From a virus, in IMG/VR virus record IMGVR_UViG_3300027782_000115, positions 1 through 52,720 of that record: a stretch of 52,720 nucleotides of DNA. One strand, given 5' to 3'. The notes beneath the pieces were generated by a model that saw nothing but the letters and a program-made list of their open reading frames with translations, was not told the origin of the DNA and searched no databases. The position numbers were made by a program, and so were the translations under genes. Of the stretch, positions 12,482 through 20,239 are shown one piece after another (position 1 is the first letter of the stretch; every line of letters begins with the position of its first letter).

Positions 12482-12691
12482 ATGAGCGAACAATATCTAT
12501 TACCCATGGCTCGCAGCACAGTCACCGGGCAAACCATCAAAAGCCAGGATCTCACTGGCACAAGATTCACCCAGAAACAGAGAGTTTTGGCTGAAGACAT
12601 GGCTCGACAGTTGGCGGAACGTATGACTGCTAGAACTGGCGACACCTGGCAGGGCTTTGTGAAATTGTACACACCCAGCGAACGCAGCTAG
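12482..12691 (+). CDS. Small hypothetical protein, 69 aa
   Basis: The start is chosen five bases after CATAAATA; the longer frame begins inside the SGNH gene. Basic, helical protein (MSEQYLLPMARSTVTGQ...). Because it has a late-type promoter it may be a minor virion component. Its stop directly abuts the -35 of the next promoter. Confidence 0.58.
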   Translation: MSEQYLLPMARSTVTGQTIKSQDLTGTRFTQKQRVLAEDMARQLAERMTARTGDTWQGFVKLYTPSERS

Positions 12692-12720
12692 TTGACCTTT
12701 GACGAATTTCCCTGTATAAT
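12692..12720 (+). promoter_or_regulatory. Sigma-70 promoter for the Bax-inhibitor gene
   Basis: TTGACC-17-TATAAT, with ribosome-binding site AAGGAG at 12736-12741. Confidence 0.85.
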
Positions 12721-12747
12721 TAAGTATCTAACCACAAGGAGTATTCA

Positions 12748-13446
12748 ATGTTTGGAGTAAATTATTCAGATCAAGGAACCCTAGCCTATCGTTCGGCAGC
12801 TGACATCAACGCAGCCATGGGACGGGTGTATGCACACATGAGTCTAGCAGTCTTAGTATCGATGTTGGTCAGTTATTGGGTAGGCACAACACCAGAACTC
12901 GTACAGTTCTTTTTCACTGGCATATTAAAATGGATCGTGATCTTTGCACCCTTGGCTGCGATCTTTGGCATCAGTTACGTATTGGGTAATAATCCCAGCA
13001 AGGGCGTGGCACAGTTATGCCTACATGGTTTTGCGGCACTTATGGGTCTGAGCTTTAGCATGATCTTTGCAGTGTTTACCATGGGATCGATTGTTAGTGC
13101 ATTCATGGGTGCGGCCATACTGTTTGCTGTGATGAGCGGCTATGGTTACTTTACCAAACGCAGTCTAGAGAGCCTAGGGCAGTTTATGTTCATAGGATTG
13201 ATTGCCATTGTCATAGCCAGCATCGTCAACATCTTTATTGGCTCTAGTGTGATGGCCACTGTGATCTCAGCCCTGGCTATTATTATATTCTTGGGATTGA
13301 CTGCCTACGACACGCAACGCATACGTGAAATGATTTCTGTGGATACCACAGACGCTGTGGAGATATCAGGTGCATTGAGTCTGTACATGAACTTCATTAA
13401 TATCTTCATCAACCTCTTACAGTTGTTTGGTGTTAGGAACGATTAA
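12748..13446 (+). CDS. Bax inhibitor-1 family membrane protein (YccA/YbhL-like), 232 aa
   Basis: Seven hydrophobic segments and the TMBIM/BI-1 pattern: an N-terminal YRSAADINAAMGRVYAHM, and the C-terminal LTAYDTQRIREM with the following acidic region (FLGLTAYDTQ is the family hallmark). Length matches bacterial BI-1 proteins. In E. coli YccA of this family interacts with the FtsH protease (established). The phage copy could protect membrane proteins or modulate host membrane proteolysis (inference). It has its own early promoter. It overlaps the convergent gene at 13443 by 4 nt. Confidence 0.88.
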   Translation: MFGVNYSDQGTLAYRSAADINAAMGRVYAHMSLAVLVSMLVSYWVGTTPELVQFFFTGILKWIVIFAPLAAIFGISYVLGNNPSKGVAQLCLHGFAALMGLSFSMIFAVFTMGSIVSAFMGAAILFAVMSGYGYFTKRSLESLGQFMFIGLIAIVIASIVNIFIGSSVMATVISALAIIIFLGLTAYDTQRIREMISVDTTDAVEISGALSLYMNFINIFINLLQLFGVRND

Positions 13447-14153
13447 TCTAATACGTTGGTCTGTTGTTCCAAAGAGAGCTCGGCATCTTCCAGCTCTCTT
13501 ATTTTTTCGGTGATTTGATCTATCAGGCCTAGATTGCGCAGTATCTTGAACACCACATTTTCCACAGAATATTCACCAGCACGATCGAGACCAGCACGGC
13601 GCATGGTGGTAATTTTGTCTTTGACTGACCGCAGTTTTTCTAGATCTTTGCTTAACAAGGCCTGTTCCATCTGACTGAGCATGCTGTCCTTTTTGGCTTC
13701 CACTGCTTGATCATCTAGATCAGGTTCTGTCTTCTGAGGCTTGATCAACCAACGGCTGTCCATGACACTGTAGACTCCTGTGCTGTGATGTGTTTCTGAT
13801 TCGCCCTGTACATAACACTCCACAGGCAGACCCTTTACAGTGATATCATGGTATTCTGCCCACAGTGCCTTTTTCGCAGAAAACAGCTCTCTTTGTGCAT
13901 CTGATACTTCACCTTCAATGATCACATGCAGATCAAGGTCGCTGTACTTGCTCCACGTATAGTTGGCATTAGATCCAGTTATGGTATAGTCTTTCACAGC
14001 CAGATCCACACCTACGAAATCCACAAACGCTCTGGCTATCTGTAACAGCTTAAGGCGCACTTTGCCGTCTAGTCTGCCTTCTTGCCATAGTTTGGGATTT
14101 AGTTCTGTGTTTACCGTGACAAAATCTGTTTGGGAGAATTCTCTTAATCGCAC
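13443..14153 (-). CDS. Nucleotidyltransferase-like protein, 236 aa
   Basis: Contains TITGSNANYTW...YSDLDLHV, the GSxxN/DxD motif of Pol-beta-type nucleotidyltransferases. GTG at 14153 is chosen because GGAG precedes it and it starts 1 nt after the upstream stop; a GTG at 14216 lacks a ribosome-binding site. The N-terminus would read MRLREFSQ, similar to the upstream gene. Proteins with LNPKLW plus this motif are common in T4-like phages (recalled). The C-terminal 80 residues are coiled-coil-like. Substrate unknown. Confidence 0.7.
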   Translation of the reverse strand: MRLREFSQTDFVTVNTELNPKLWQEGRLDGKVRLKLLQIARAFVDFVGVDLAVKDYTITGSNANYTWSKYSDLDLHVIIEGEVSDAQRELFSAKKALWAEYHDITVKGLPVECYVQGESETHHSTGVYSVMDSRWLIKPQKTEPDLDDQAVEAKKDSMLSQMEQALLSKDLEKLRSVKDKITTMRRAGLDRAGEYSVENVVFKILRNLGLIDQITEKIRELEDAELSLEQQTNVLD

Positions 14154-14154
14154 G

Positions 14155-14496
14155 TTAAACTCCGTAGCGATTGCGTTTGGGTTTGGCCACAGGACTCTGT
14201 GTTTCTGTGCTATCACGTTCGTGGCTTCCGCGATCAGCTAGTATTCGTCCCTTATGGCCAGTGACTCGTTCAGCTGCATGTATGATCTCTTCTTCTTCGG
14301 GGGTATATGCACTGATCACAGCATGCTGACCAGCAGGACCATAGGGCGGCTCTTCGTGATTGGCCATGGCCATACCAAATCTATAGACTTGATATCCATC
14401 TGAACTAGGCATGGTAGGAAACTGAAAGGTAGTGTTCATTGCCCGACTTACACGTTTGGGCAGCTGACGTTCAGTGATGAATTCTTTTGCTCGCAT
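14155..14496 (-). CDS. Hypothetical protein with capsid-targeting-like N-terminus, 113 aa
   Basis: It starts MRAKEFITERQLPKR, close to the T4 internal-protein targeting peptide MKTYQEFIAE, which the prohead protease cuts after Glu. The rest is basic and low-complexity in places. The late-like box GCTAAATA ends four bases before the ATG. It could be an internal head protein; this is inferred from the N-terminus only. Confidence 0.6.
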   Translation of the reverse strand: MRAKEFITERQLPKRVSRAMNTTFQFPTMPSSDGYQVYRFGMAMANHEEPPYGPAGQHAVISAYTPEEEEIIHAAERVTGHKGRILADRGSHERDSTETQSPVAKPKRNRYGV

Positions 14497-14499
14497 TCA

Positions 14500-14736
14500 T
14501 TATTTAGCCCACATTAGGTGATAGGATACCAATGTTTTTTCGTCATAGAATTCAGCAATTAATCGGCAATACATGTCATTGCGTTCCAGCATCAACTGAC
14601 ATGATTCTTGCGGTTGTTTAAGCAGCCATTTGGTCTGATCCACGCCTATGGTTTTGTGTACTTTGGGCCAGTCGATTTCGATGTTTTCTCCCTCAGAGGG
14701 CAACCATTTTAACAGTTCTACTTTCTTATTCTTCAT
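14500..14736 (-). CDS. Hypothetical protein, 78 aa
   Basis: It overlaps the end of the gp41 gene by 11 nt, so it is probably translationally coupled to the helicase. It begins MKNKKVELLKWLPSEGENI; the Trp-rich small alpha/beta chain is not recognised. A helicase-associated role is only suggested by position. Confidence 0.58.
   Translation of the reverse strand: MKNKKVELLKWLPSEGENIEIDWPKVHKTIGVDQTKWLLKQPQESCQLMLERNDMYCRLIAEFYDEKTLVSYHLMWAK
14501..14508 (-). promoter_or_regulatory. Possible T4-late-type promoter
   Basis: On the minus strand GCTAAATA, four bases, ATG at 14496. Confidence 0.4.
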
Positions 14737-16144
14737 CGTCTGTGTTCATGCTGTTTAGAATTTCACGCAGTTTGGTGCTTTCTACTTGGGCTCGCACCTT
14801 GGCCACAGGTTGTCCTTCACTGGGCTCTTCACGTGCGGTTAGTTCTGCCTTGCGTTTGATCTGCTCAATTATACTGCTGCCACCTCGAGCTGCACCATTA
14901 TGACTTTCTTGTTCATCCTCGGGTAGATCACTGATTTTCAAACTTTCTAGATTGAATTCAAGATCAATCTTCATGCCCACACCACTGCTTGAACGAGTCT
15001 TCATTAACTGTAATTGATACCTACCACGTTCACGCATAGCACGGCTGGTAAAGATGCCAAACACATTGTCCGCTGTCTGAATCTTAGATAAGCCACCACT
15101 GATGTGACTGTGATCAAACTCGACTTCTTCAACTGCACCACGATTCAACTGTGCCGCAGTGACAAACACACAGTTCTTTTCCACTGCAAGATTTCTCAGT
15201 TCTTCTGATACATACTTGTCTTTGATAAACAAGTCTGCTGGTGAAATCTTCTTGCTCAAGGGCATCAACAAATCCAAATAGTCAACCAACAATACGTCAA
15301 CTTTCTTGCCTACTTTGATTTCATATTCTTTTAGATATGCACGAATGTCATTAGCAGTCTTACCACTGGGCATATATTTGACTTGTAACAAGCCAGATTT
15401 CTTACCAATGATTTTGACTTTCATTTCAACATCATCGAGATCCTTGAAGATGTCTTTTGTGGATATTCCTGTGACCATAGCATCAATACGCATCGATACC
15501 AATGCTTCTGAAAGTTCTAGTGTTAGGTAAACCACATTCAACCCCGCAAGTGCAAAGTTCACACCTAGATTAGCCAAGAACAGACTTTTACCTGCACCTG
15601 ATCCACCTGCAAAGATATTAAGCTCTCCGCGATTAAAGCCACCAAACAATCTACGATCCATACTGGGCCAGCCTGTGCTTACCTGTCCGTTCTTGTCTTT
15701 GATGCCCATTAATCGACCTCTAGGGTCATGAAAATAATCTGTGCCCATATCTCGAGCAAGTCCGATCTGTACAGCTTCTTTGATTAATACCTCCACTGCA
15801 CCGTAGTCATGTTTTTCTAATAAATCAGCTGATTGTATAATCGCACGTTCAAGAGCCTTGTGTTGAGTAAACTTTTCAAATTCATCCATGAACCAATCCA
15901 TATGGCCATCTTTGAGCTCACTAGGCTTGGCCAAATCTAATCTGCATGTAGCATTGACCATTTCATAATCAGGCAATACATTGTAGCCTTTGGCATATTC
16001 ATGTATGAATTCTGCTGCATCTTGTAGTTTGCGATCAAATAGGCTGTGATCAAAGATACCTTGACAGCGAACAAACACTTCAGCATCTGCCAGCATTAAT
16101 TCAAGATATAACTTTTGTACTTCGTATCCGTAATCTTTTATCAT
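14726..16144 (-). CDS. gp41: Replicative DNA helicase, DnaB family (T4 gp41-like), 472 aa
   Basis: Walker A GGSGAGKS near residue 185, Walker B LLVDYLDLL near 285, and AAQLNRGAVE as helicase motif H3 region. This is the RecA-type hexameric helicase that unwinds the fork 5'-3' with the gp61 primase, encoded two genes upstream. Start: ATG at 16144 (MIKDYGYEVQKL) lies six bases after TATAAT; the GTG at 16159 would lie inside that -10 box. The N-terminal domain (about 160 residues) is shortened relative to DnaB, as in T4 gp41. The C-terminus is acidic and Ser-rich. Confidence 0.92.
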   Translation of the reverse strand: MIKDYGYEVQKLYLELMLADAEVFVRCQGIFDHSLFDRKLQDAAEFIHEYAKGYNVLPDYEMVNATCRLDLAKPSELKDGHMDWFMDEFEKFTQHKALERAIIQSADLLEKHDYGAVEVLIKEAVQIGLARDMGTDYFHDPRGRLMGIKDKNGQVSTGWPSMDRRLFGGFNRGELNIFAGGSGAGKSLFLANLGVNFALAGLNVVYLTLELSEALVSMRIDAMVTGISTKDIFKDLDDVEMKVKIIGKKSGLLQVKYMPSGKTANDIRAYLKEYEIKVGKKVDVLLVDYLDLLMPLSKKISPADLFIKDKYVSEELRNLAVEKNCVFVTAAQLNRGAVEEVEFDHSHISGGLSKIQTADNVFGIFTSRAMRERGRYQLQLMKTRSSSGVGMKIDLEFNLESLKISDLPEDEQESHNGAARGGSSIIEQIKRKAELTAREEPSEGQPVAKVRAQVESTKLREILNSMNTDDEE

Positions 16145-16150
16145 AATACT

Positions 16151-16180
16151 ATTATACACTAATCTTTATATGCTTTACAA
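16151..16180 (-). promoter_or_regulatory. Sigma-70-like promoter for gp41, leaderless geometry
   Basis: Minus strand TTGTAA-18-TATAAT, then six bases and ATG at 16144. The TAA of the carbamoyltransferase gene lies in the -10. The -35 is weak. Confidence 0.55.
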
Positions 16181-17099
16181 CACCAAAGTCGTATTCCCAT
16201 TCTCTTTGTTTAGTATGATATAAAACCGCACCTACTGAACTGCTTGGATCTCCAGGATTAGGCAATGACCAAATATATTTGAATTTAGGTTCAACTACTA
16301 TCTTGTTGGCTTTGCTGTTCATAGCACAACCGCCCATGTATACTAGACAATCAGAATTAGTTAATTCTTTTGTCTTATTCATGATCATTTCAATTTGTTC
16401 TTCGAATACCAGTTGCACGGCGGCTGCAAGATTGCATTCGTCTTCTATGCTATCTATATAGAATTTTTGATCGTTAACACCTTTGTGAAAATTATAATTC
16501 AACTCTAGTAGACCTGTAAAATATTTCTTTACTCTATAATAAAAAATTTTAGGATCGCCTTTTTCAGACATTTGTTGTAATTGATATTCATCTTGAATGG
16601 GAGTCATTCCTAGAACATGTGTAAATGCACTATAAAATAATCCTAGACTATTTGGATAGCTGCGACTCCATACTTTACGCATTTCACCGTGTTTGCCTTC
16701 CCATATGGTAGCACATTCAAACTCGCCTATTGCATCGAGTACGACAATAGCACAGTGATTGAATGGGCTGGTATAATAGCCTGCCGCGGCATGACTGGCA
16801 TGATGCGGAGTATAAGTGATTGGTACATGCTGTAATTCTATGTTGTTCAAATATCTTCTAGGAAGTATACTTAAATCAAATGCTCTATTCAATTGACCTG
16901 CACGTAATTGTCTTGCTTTTTTAAGCCAGGGTTGTTCGTACCAAAAGATACGACTTGGTGCTCCGCAGCTTAGGGCACTATAGCTTATATCACTACTGAG
17001 TTCATCGTCAACACTAAATTTATTTGACAGTAGTTTCTGGTCCTTAAAAACTGCAAGACTACTTCCGTGATTTAGTGCATTTATTCCCCAGGCGATCAT
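16152..17099 (-). CDS. Carbamoyltransferase, NodU/TobZ family, N-terminal domain only, 315 aa
   Basis: HHASHAAAGYYTSPF (near residue 98) and MGGCAMNSKAN (near 255) are the metal/ATP-binding motifs of the Kae1-like carbamoyl-adenylate domain of NodU/TobZ enzymes. Full-length family members have about 550-600 residues; this protein ends where the C-terminal substrate domain would begin. Possible targets are sugars (a glycan island lies nearby) or nucleotides of the phage DNA. It overlaps the upstream 38-aa gene by ATGA and lies between primase and helicase. Confidence 0.82.
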   Translation of the reverse strand: MIAWGINALNHGSSLAVFKDQKLLSNKFSVDDELSSDISYSALSCGAPSRIFWYEQPWLKKARQLRAGQLNRAFDLSILPRRYLNNIELQHVPITYTPHHASHAAAGYYTSPFNHCAIVVLDAIGEFECATIWEGKHGEMRKVWSRSYPNSLGLFYSAFTHVLGMTPIQDEYQLQQMSEKGDPKIFYYRVKKYFTGLLELNYNFHKGVNDQKFYIDSIEDECNLAAAVQLVFEEQIEMIMNKTKELTNSDCLVYMGGCAMNSKANKIVVEPKFKYIWSLPNPGDPSSSVGAVLYHTKQREWEYDFGVVKHIKISV

Positions 17100-17212
17100 T
17101 TGTAAATGAAAGGATCACGTTTTCGCAATTCCTCTAGCCTGCGTTTAAATCTTCTATGTTCGAGATATTTGTTAAGGGGATACAGCACAAAGTCTACGAT
17201 TCTTTTAAACAT
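17096..17212 (-). CDS. Small basic protein, 38 aa, between primase and carbamoyltransferase
   Basis: Starts in the last codons of the primase gene (8-nt overlap) and ends in an ATGA overlap with the carbamoyltransferase start. It begins MFKRIVDFVLYPLNKYLEH and is then very basic (RRFKRRLEELRKR), suggesting an amphipathic nucleic-acid- or membrane-associated helix. The tight overlaps on both sides argue that it is real. No family is recognised. Confidence 0.6.
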   Translation of the reverse strand: MFKRIVDFVLYPLNKYLEHRRFKRRLEELRKRDPFIYK

Positions 17213-18224
17213 TTCCTAACCTCTCTAATTTGTGTTCTTGTTGTTTCTTAGCCATATTAATTTTAATCTGTCCTTGTTGTGCTGTTTTTATTGCATCTAC
17301 TAGCACAAACAGCTTTCCATATCGACATACTGCATCTGCTACATCTTTTACATCAGCATCCCAATTTGGCATGGCCACTGCCCACCCAAGTTCTGCTGCA
17401 CGATCAAATAACACTACCCCTGCTCGATCTTGATCGGGAATAACAATAACTTCAGCACCTAGGCTATTGATTATTCTGCTTTGTTGTTCAGCAACCTCAT
17501 TAGTGAGCAGTGCTACACCGTCGATGGCCAAGGCGTCAAATGGACCTTCACATACAAATATATACTTCTGATTTTCTTTTTGTTGATCAAAATTGAAAAC
17601 AAAATGAGGGTGTTGATCCGATAGATATTTAGGTTTACCAGAGGTTACTTTTCTTGCAGTATTACCTACAATGCGCTCTTCCCACTTAAAAGGAATGATA
17701 ACACGGTGTTCGTACCCAGATGCAGGACTCCAGAAAAAGTTGCCATCAAACGGATCATATCCCCTACTCACAACATAGGCAATCACGAGCTCTACTTCTG
17801 AAGATATATCTTTCCAGTATTTGCTGTTTACCCATTCTAACAAAGGCATTGCACCTTCTGGTAGTTCTTTGTCTGTAAACTCTAGTTTAGTTTCGTGATG
17901 TTCTGGACGGTAATCATCACTTTCTGTTTTCATCGCTTCAAATACAAGTTCTTTGATGGTATCCTCGCCGGCTCCTAACCACCTACATAAGGTTTTCATC
18001 TTCTCGCCTATGCTACTGCCAGGTTGCCACCCAGTGGTAAATTTGCAATTAAAACAGTTATAGACTATGCCGTTGCCGTCGAATCTTATGCCAGCACGTT
18101 TGCGAGTGTCTGGGCTGTGTCCTCTGTGTTGACAGCAAGGTGCGTTGAATGATGTCCAACCAGAGGGACTTGATTTAGCACGAGGCGGAAGCAGTGTTCG
18201 AAATTTATCAACGACAAGAGTCAT
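17205..18224 (-). CDS. gp61: DNA primase (T4 gp61-like), 339 aa, predicted leaderless
   Basis: N-terminal zinc finger with ligands around CCQH (residues 30-33) and CFNC (57-60). TOPRIM motifs VCEGPFDALA (Glu226) and VIPDQDRAG (Asp264-Asp266). Length matches T4 gp61 (342 aa). It makes RNA primers at the fork with the gp41 helicase downstream. The ATG is six bases after TATACT of a good sigma-70 promoter, with no ribosome-binding site. Confidence 0.92.
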   Translation of the reverse strand: MTLVVDKFRTLLPPRAKSSPSGWTSFNAPCCQHRGHSPDTRKRAGIRFDGNGIVYNCFNCKFTTGWQPGSSIGEKMKTLCRWLGAGEDTIKELVFEAMKTESDDYRPEHHETKLEFTDKELPEGAMPLLEWVNSKYWKDISSEVELVIAYVVSRGYDPFDGNFFWSPASGYEHRVIIPFKWEERIVGNTARKVTSGKPKYLSDQHPHFVFNFDQQKENQKYIFVCEGPFDALAIDGVALLTNEVAEQQSRIINSLGAEVIVIPDQDRAGVVLFDRAAELGWAVAMPNWDADVKDVADAVCRYGKLFVLVDAIKTAQQGQIKINMAKKQQEHKLERLGNV

Positions 18225-18230
18225 GCTACA

Positions 18231-18259
18231 AGTATACTATCTATACAGTATCTTGTCAA
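18231..18259 (-). promoter_or_regulatory. Sigma-70 promoter for primase, leaderless geometry
   Basis: Minus strand TTGACA-17-TATACT, six bases, then ATG at 18224. It lies at the 3' end of the structural gene 18237-19064. Confidence 0.83.
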
Positions 18260-19064
18260 CAGTTCCTGTGTTGTTTGTTGCCGGAATGTGTTTGACTCTA
18301 AACCAATTATACTTGCCTGTGACATTCTTGTATTTTTCATTGGCTAAATCAACTGTTGCAACGGTGCTAAATTTGGTATCTCGTGGTGTGGCACCTTGTG
18401 CGTCAAGGCTGGCTTGTATCTCCACTGTGCCGGTGTAATTGGTTGTGTAAAATTGAAATGTATGAATGGGATAAGCCGGTGATGTGTTGGGTCTAGCATC
18501 TATGATTGCACTGACATAGAATGGCAAGGGTTCTGAAGCACCCTGGGTAAATGGATTGGTATAGTTGAATGTATCTACTATCACACTGTCGGCCACTCCT
18601 CCATATACATCGCCTGTGACTTCCAAGGTGCCCACGGTGTCGTATTGACTGTCCATGTATAAGGGCATTTTAGAAGTCACTGTGTAGTCTGTGCTATCTA
18701 TAGTGGATCGAATTTCCTTGACTATGCTGTAGTTATAGAATCCCATATCAAGATCCAGAAGCTCTTCGGCAGTGACAATAACTGTGACCTTGCCTGTGGC
18801 AAGATCCATGGCAGTGAAATCTTTCTGTAGCACTAAATCTTTGGTGTCTTGGCTAATGAGATTAAATACCAAAGTGCTGCCAACGATGTTGCTGGCCTTT
18901 TGATCACTGTTACGGACCTGGATGTCAATGCGATTATCAACACCTCGAAATATTTTTAGATTTCTGTTATACACTCTGCGATACCTCTCAGTTGACCAAG
19001 TGTCCGTCGGGGTGGTAAATACATCGAGTTTGTTGACATATAAATAAACAGGATTAAATTGCAT
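18237..19064 (-). CDS. Beta-rich structural protein, possibly baseplate or fibre, 275 aa
   Basis: Repeating beta segments rich in Thr, Asp and Val (KIFRGVDNRIDIQVRN, then GSTLVFNLISQ) recall the N-terminal domain of baseplate-upper-type proteins. The C-terminal third (FQFYTTNYTGTVEIQASL) looks like a carbohydrate-binding-like beta sandwich. It is expressed from a late box GATAAATA at 19086 with AAAGG before the ATG. Virion role is inferred. Confidence 0.6.
   Translation of the reverse strand: MQFNPVYLYVNKLDVFTTPTDTWSTERYRRVYNRNLKIFRGVDNRIDIQVRNSDQKASNIVGSTLVFNLISQDTKDLVLQKDFTAMDLATGKVTVIVTAEELLDLDMGFYNYSIVKEIRSTIDSTDYTVTSKMPLYMDSQYDTVGTLEVTGDVYGGVADSVIVDTFNYTNPFTQGASEPLPFYVSAIIDARPNTSPAYPIHTFQFYTTNYTGTVEIQASLDAQGATPRDTKFSTVATVDLANEKYKNVTGKYNWFRVKHIPATNNTGTVDKILYR
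19039..19046 (+). promoter_or_regulatory. T4-late-type promoter
   Basis: TATAAATA on the plus strand, inside the start of the minus-strand gene; it reads toward the gene at 19096. Confidence 0.5.
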
Positions 19065-19085
19065 ACACTAACGGACCTTTAGCAG

Positions 19086-19093
19086 TATTTATC
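19086..19093 (-). promoter_or_regulatory. T4-late-type promoter
   Basis: Minus strand GATAAATA, 21 nt before the ATG at 19064. It crosses the plus-strand box at 19039. Confidence 0.6.
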
Positions 19094-19095
19094 GA

Positions 19096-19467
19096 ATGAG
19101 AATAACAACTAACCTACAAGAAAATTTCCCTTTTATCAGCGTTATAGTGCATGTTAGCCACGAATATGTGGGCATCATTATCAACCAAGATGCCCAGGTC
19201 ACTAGTATGTATGACTATTCTATGATAAAAACAGACGAGGAAAAAAAACGATTTCTAGAGTTAGGTGAAGCATGGTGGTGGGAATCAAATAGACAAATTC
19301 CTATCAATATTTTTCTGGCACGTGAGATCTTTAATTTTAGATATGTGATCAAGAATTTTTCAACCAAAGATGTTAAATTAGTGCATGGTCCCTGTACCAG
19401 CCTCAACGATATCATTGTCAAAAGAATCAAACGTAAGTCGATCACCTTGGTTAGAAAAATAGGTTAA
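19096..19467 (+). CDS. Hypothetical protein, 123 aa
   Basis: An isolated plus-strand gene between two minus-strand blocks, AT-rich compared with its neighbours. Starts MRITTNLQENFPFISVIVH; basic C-terminus (IVKRIKRKS). Its stop shares TTAA with the stop of the convergent gene at 19464. No family is recognised. Confidence 0.6.
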   Translation: MRITTNLQENFPFISVIVHVSHEYVGIIINQDAQVTSMYDYSMIKTDEEKKRFLELGEAWWWESNRQIPINIFLAREIFNFRYVIKNFSTKDVKLVHGPCTSLNDIIVKRIKRKSITLVRKIG

Positions 19468-20042
19468 CTATACCCGTAACTGACCTGCTCACAGATCAAA
19501 TTCATCTGCACCACAATGGCTACAGCATACGCAGTAGCATGCGATTGCTTGAAGAAGTATTCTTCATTGTCTGGTTTCGTCCAAACTTCCCTCATCACCG
19601 TAGTCCAGTCTTTGCCAATTAGATAACGTTTTGCAGGTCGAATCATTGCTAGAACGGCTGCTAGTTGTTCGATAGATTTTGGTTCCATCTGCCTTAGAAT
19701 ACTGCCATGACTATTCACATGGAACAAATTCTGAACGAAATCGTTGTCTTGTAGTAGATCCCATAATGGCTCAGTCTCCATTAATTGAACGAGATGAATT
19801 TCATCTCTGACACCTTTATAAATGCCAACATTTAAAAAATCAATCTTGAAATATTTTTCTGCTTCTACATGATCATAGGGCACACTACAAACAGCTTCTA
19901 CTGCATTCATGGGTACATTATGTAGATAGACTCCAGTGTTGTGTTTGGTCAATTGATTGTTATCAACACGACTAGCAGGGATATGTTTGAATAATTTCAA
20001 TGCAGTATCTCTGTCTACAAAGTCTATATCAATATCAGGCAT
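19464..20042 (-). CDS. Miniature DnaE-like (DNA polymerase III alpha) protein, 192 aa
   Basis: Motifs appear in the order of bacterial DnaE: MPDIDIDF at the N-terminus (the catalytic PDxDxDF), KHNTGVYLHN (like the KHAGGVVI segment), FKIDFLNVGI (like the KFDFLGL segment with the third catalytic Asp), QMEPKSIEQLAAVLAMIRPA (like QPxxFEDLxALxALxRPG), and FFKQSHATAYAV (like FNKSHSAAYAL). Full DnaE is about 1,150 aa; here the PHP domain, much of the fingers and all C-terminal domains are missing. Whether it polymerises is unknown. Confidence 0.72.
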   Translation of the reverse strand: MPDIDIDFVDRDTALKLFKHIPASRVDNNQLTKHNTGVYLHNVPMNAVEAVCSVPYDHVEAEKYFKIDFLNVGIYKGVRDEIHLVQLMETEPLWDLLQDNDFVQNLFHVNSHGSILRQMEPKSIEQLAAVLAMIRPAKRYLIGKDWTTVMREVWTKPDNEEYFFKQSHATAYAVAIVVQMNLICEQVSYGYS

Positions 20043-20239
20043 TATTGCATCCTTGTGGTTTCAAACAATAACAGGGGTAATGTTTCAGCTAGAAATTCAG
20101 CGTATTCGTCAGCATCCTCGGCCTCGGCAAAGTTTGAAAATTTAACGTATACACAATGTTGTGAATCTTCTTCGGTGCTCATAACTTCGATTTCAATGTC
20201 ATCATTGGAAATAAATTTTTCTTTGTTTTCTGTTGTCAC
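20042..20239 (-). CDS. Small acidic hypothetical protein, 65 aa
   Basis: One-base TAATG overlap with the DnaE-like gene and ATGA overlap with the gene upstream, so it is part of one translationally coupled operon. Strongly acidic (SNFAEAEDADEYAEFLAE). No family is recognised; a partner role for the DnaE-like protein is suggested only by coupling. Confidence 0.6.
   Translation of the reverse strand: MTTENKEKFISNDDIEIEVMSTEEDSQHCVYVKFSNFAEAEDADEYAEFLAETLPLLLFETTRMQ

Noticed and set aside
16145-16159. GTG start for gp41 giving 477 aa
   Set aside because: It lies inside the TATAAT box; ATG at 16144 is six bases downstream.
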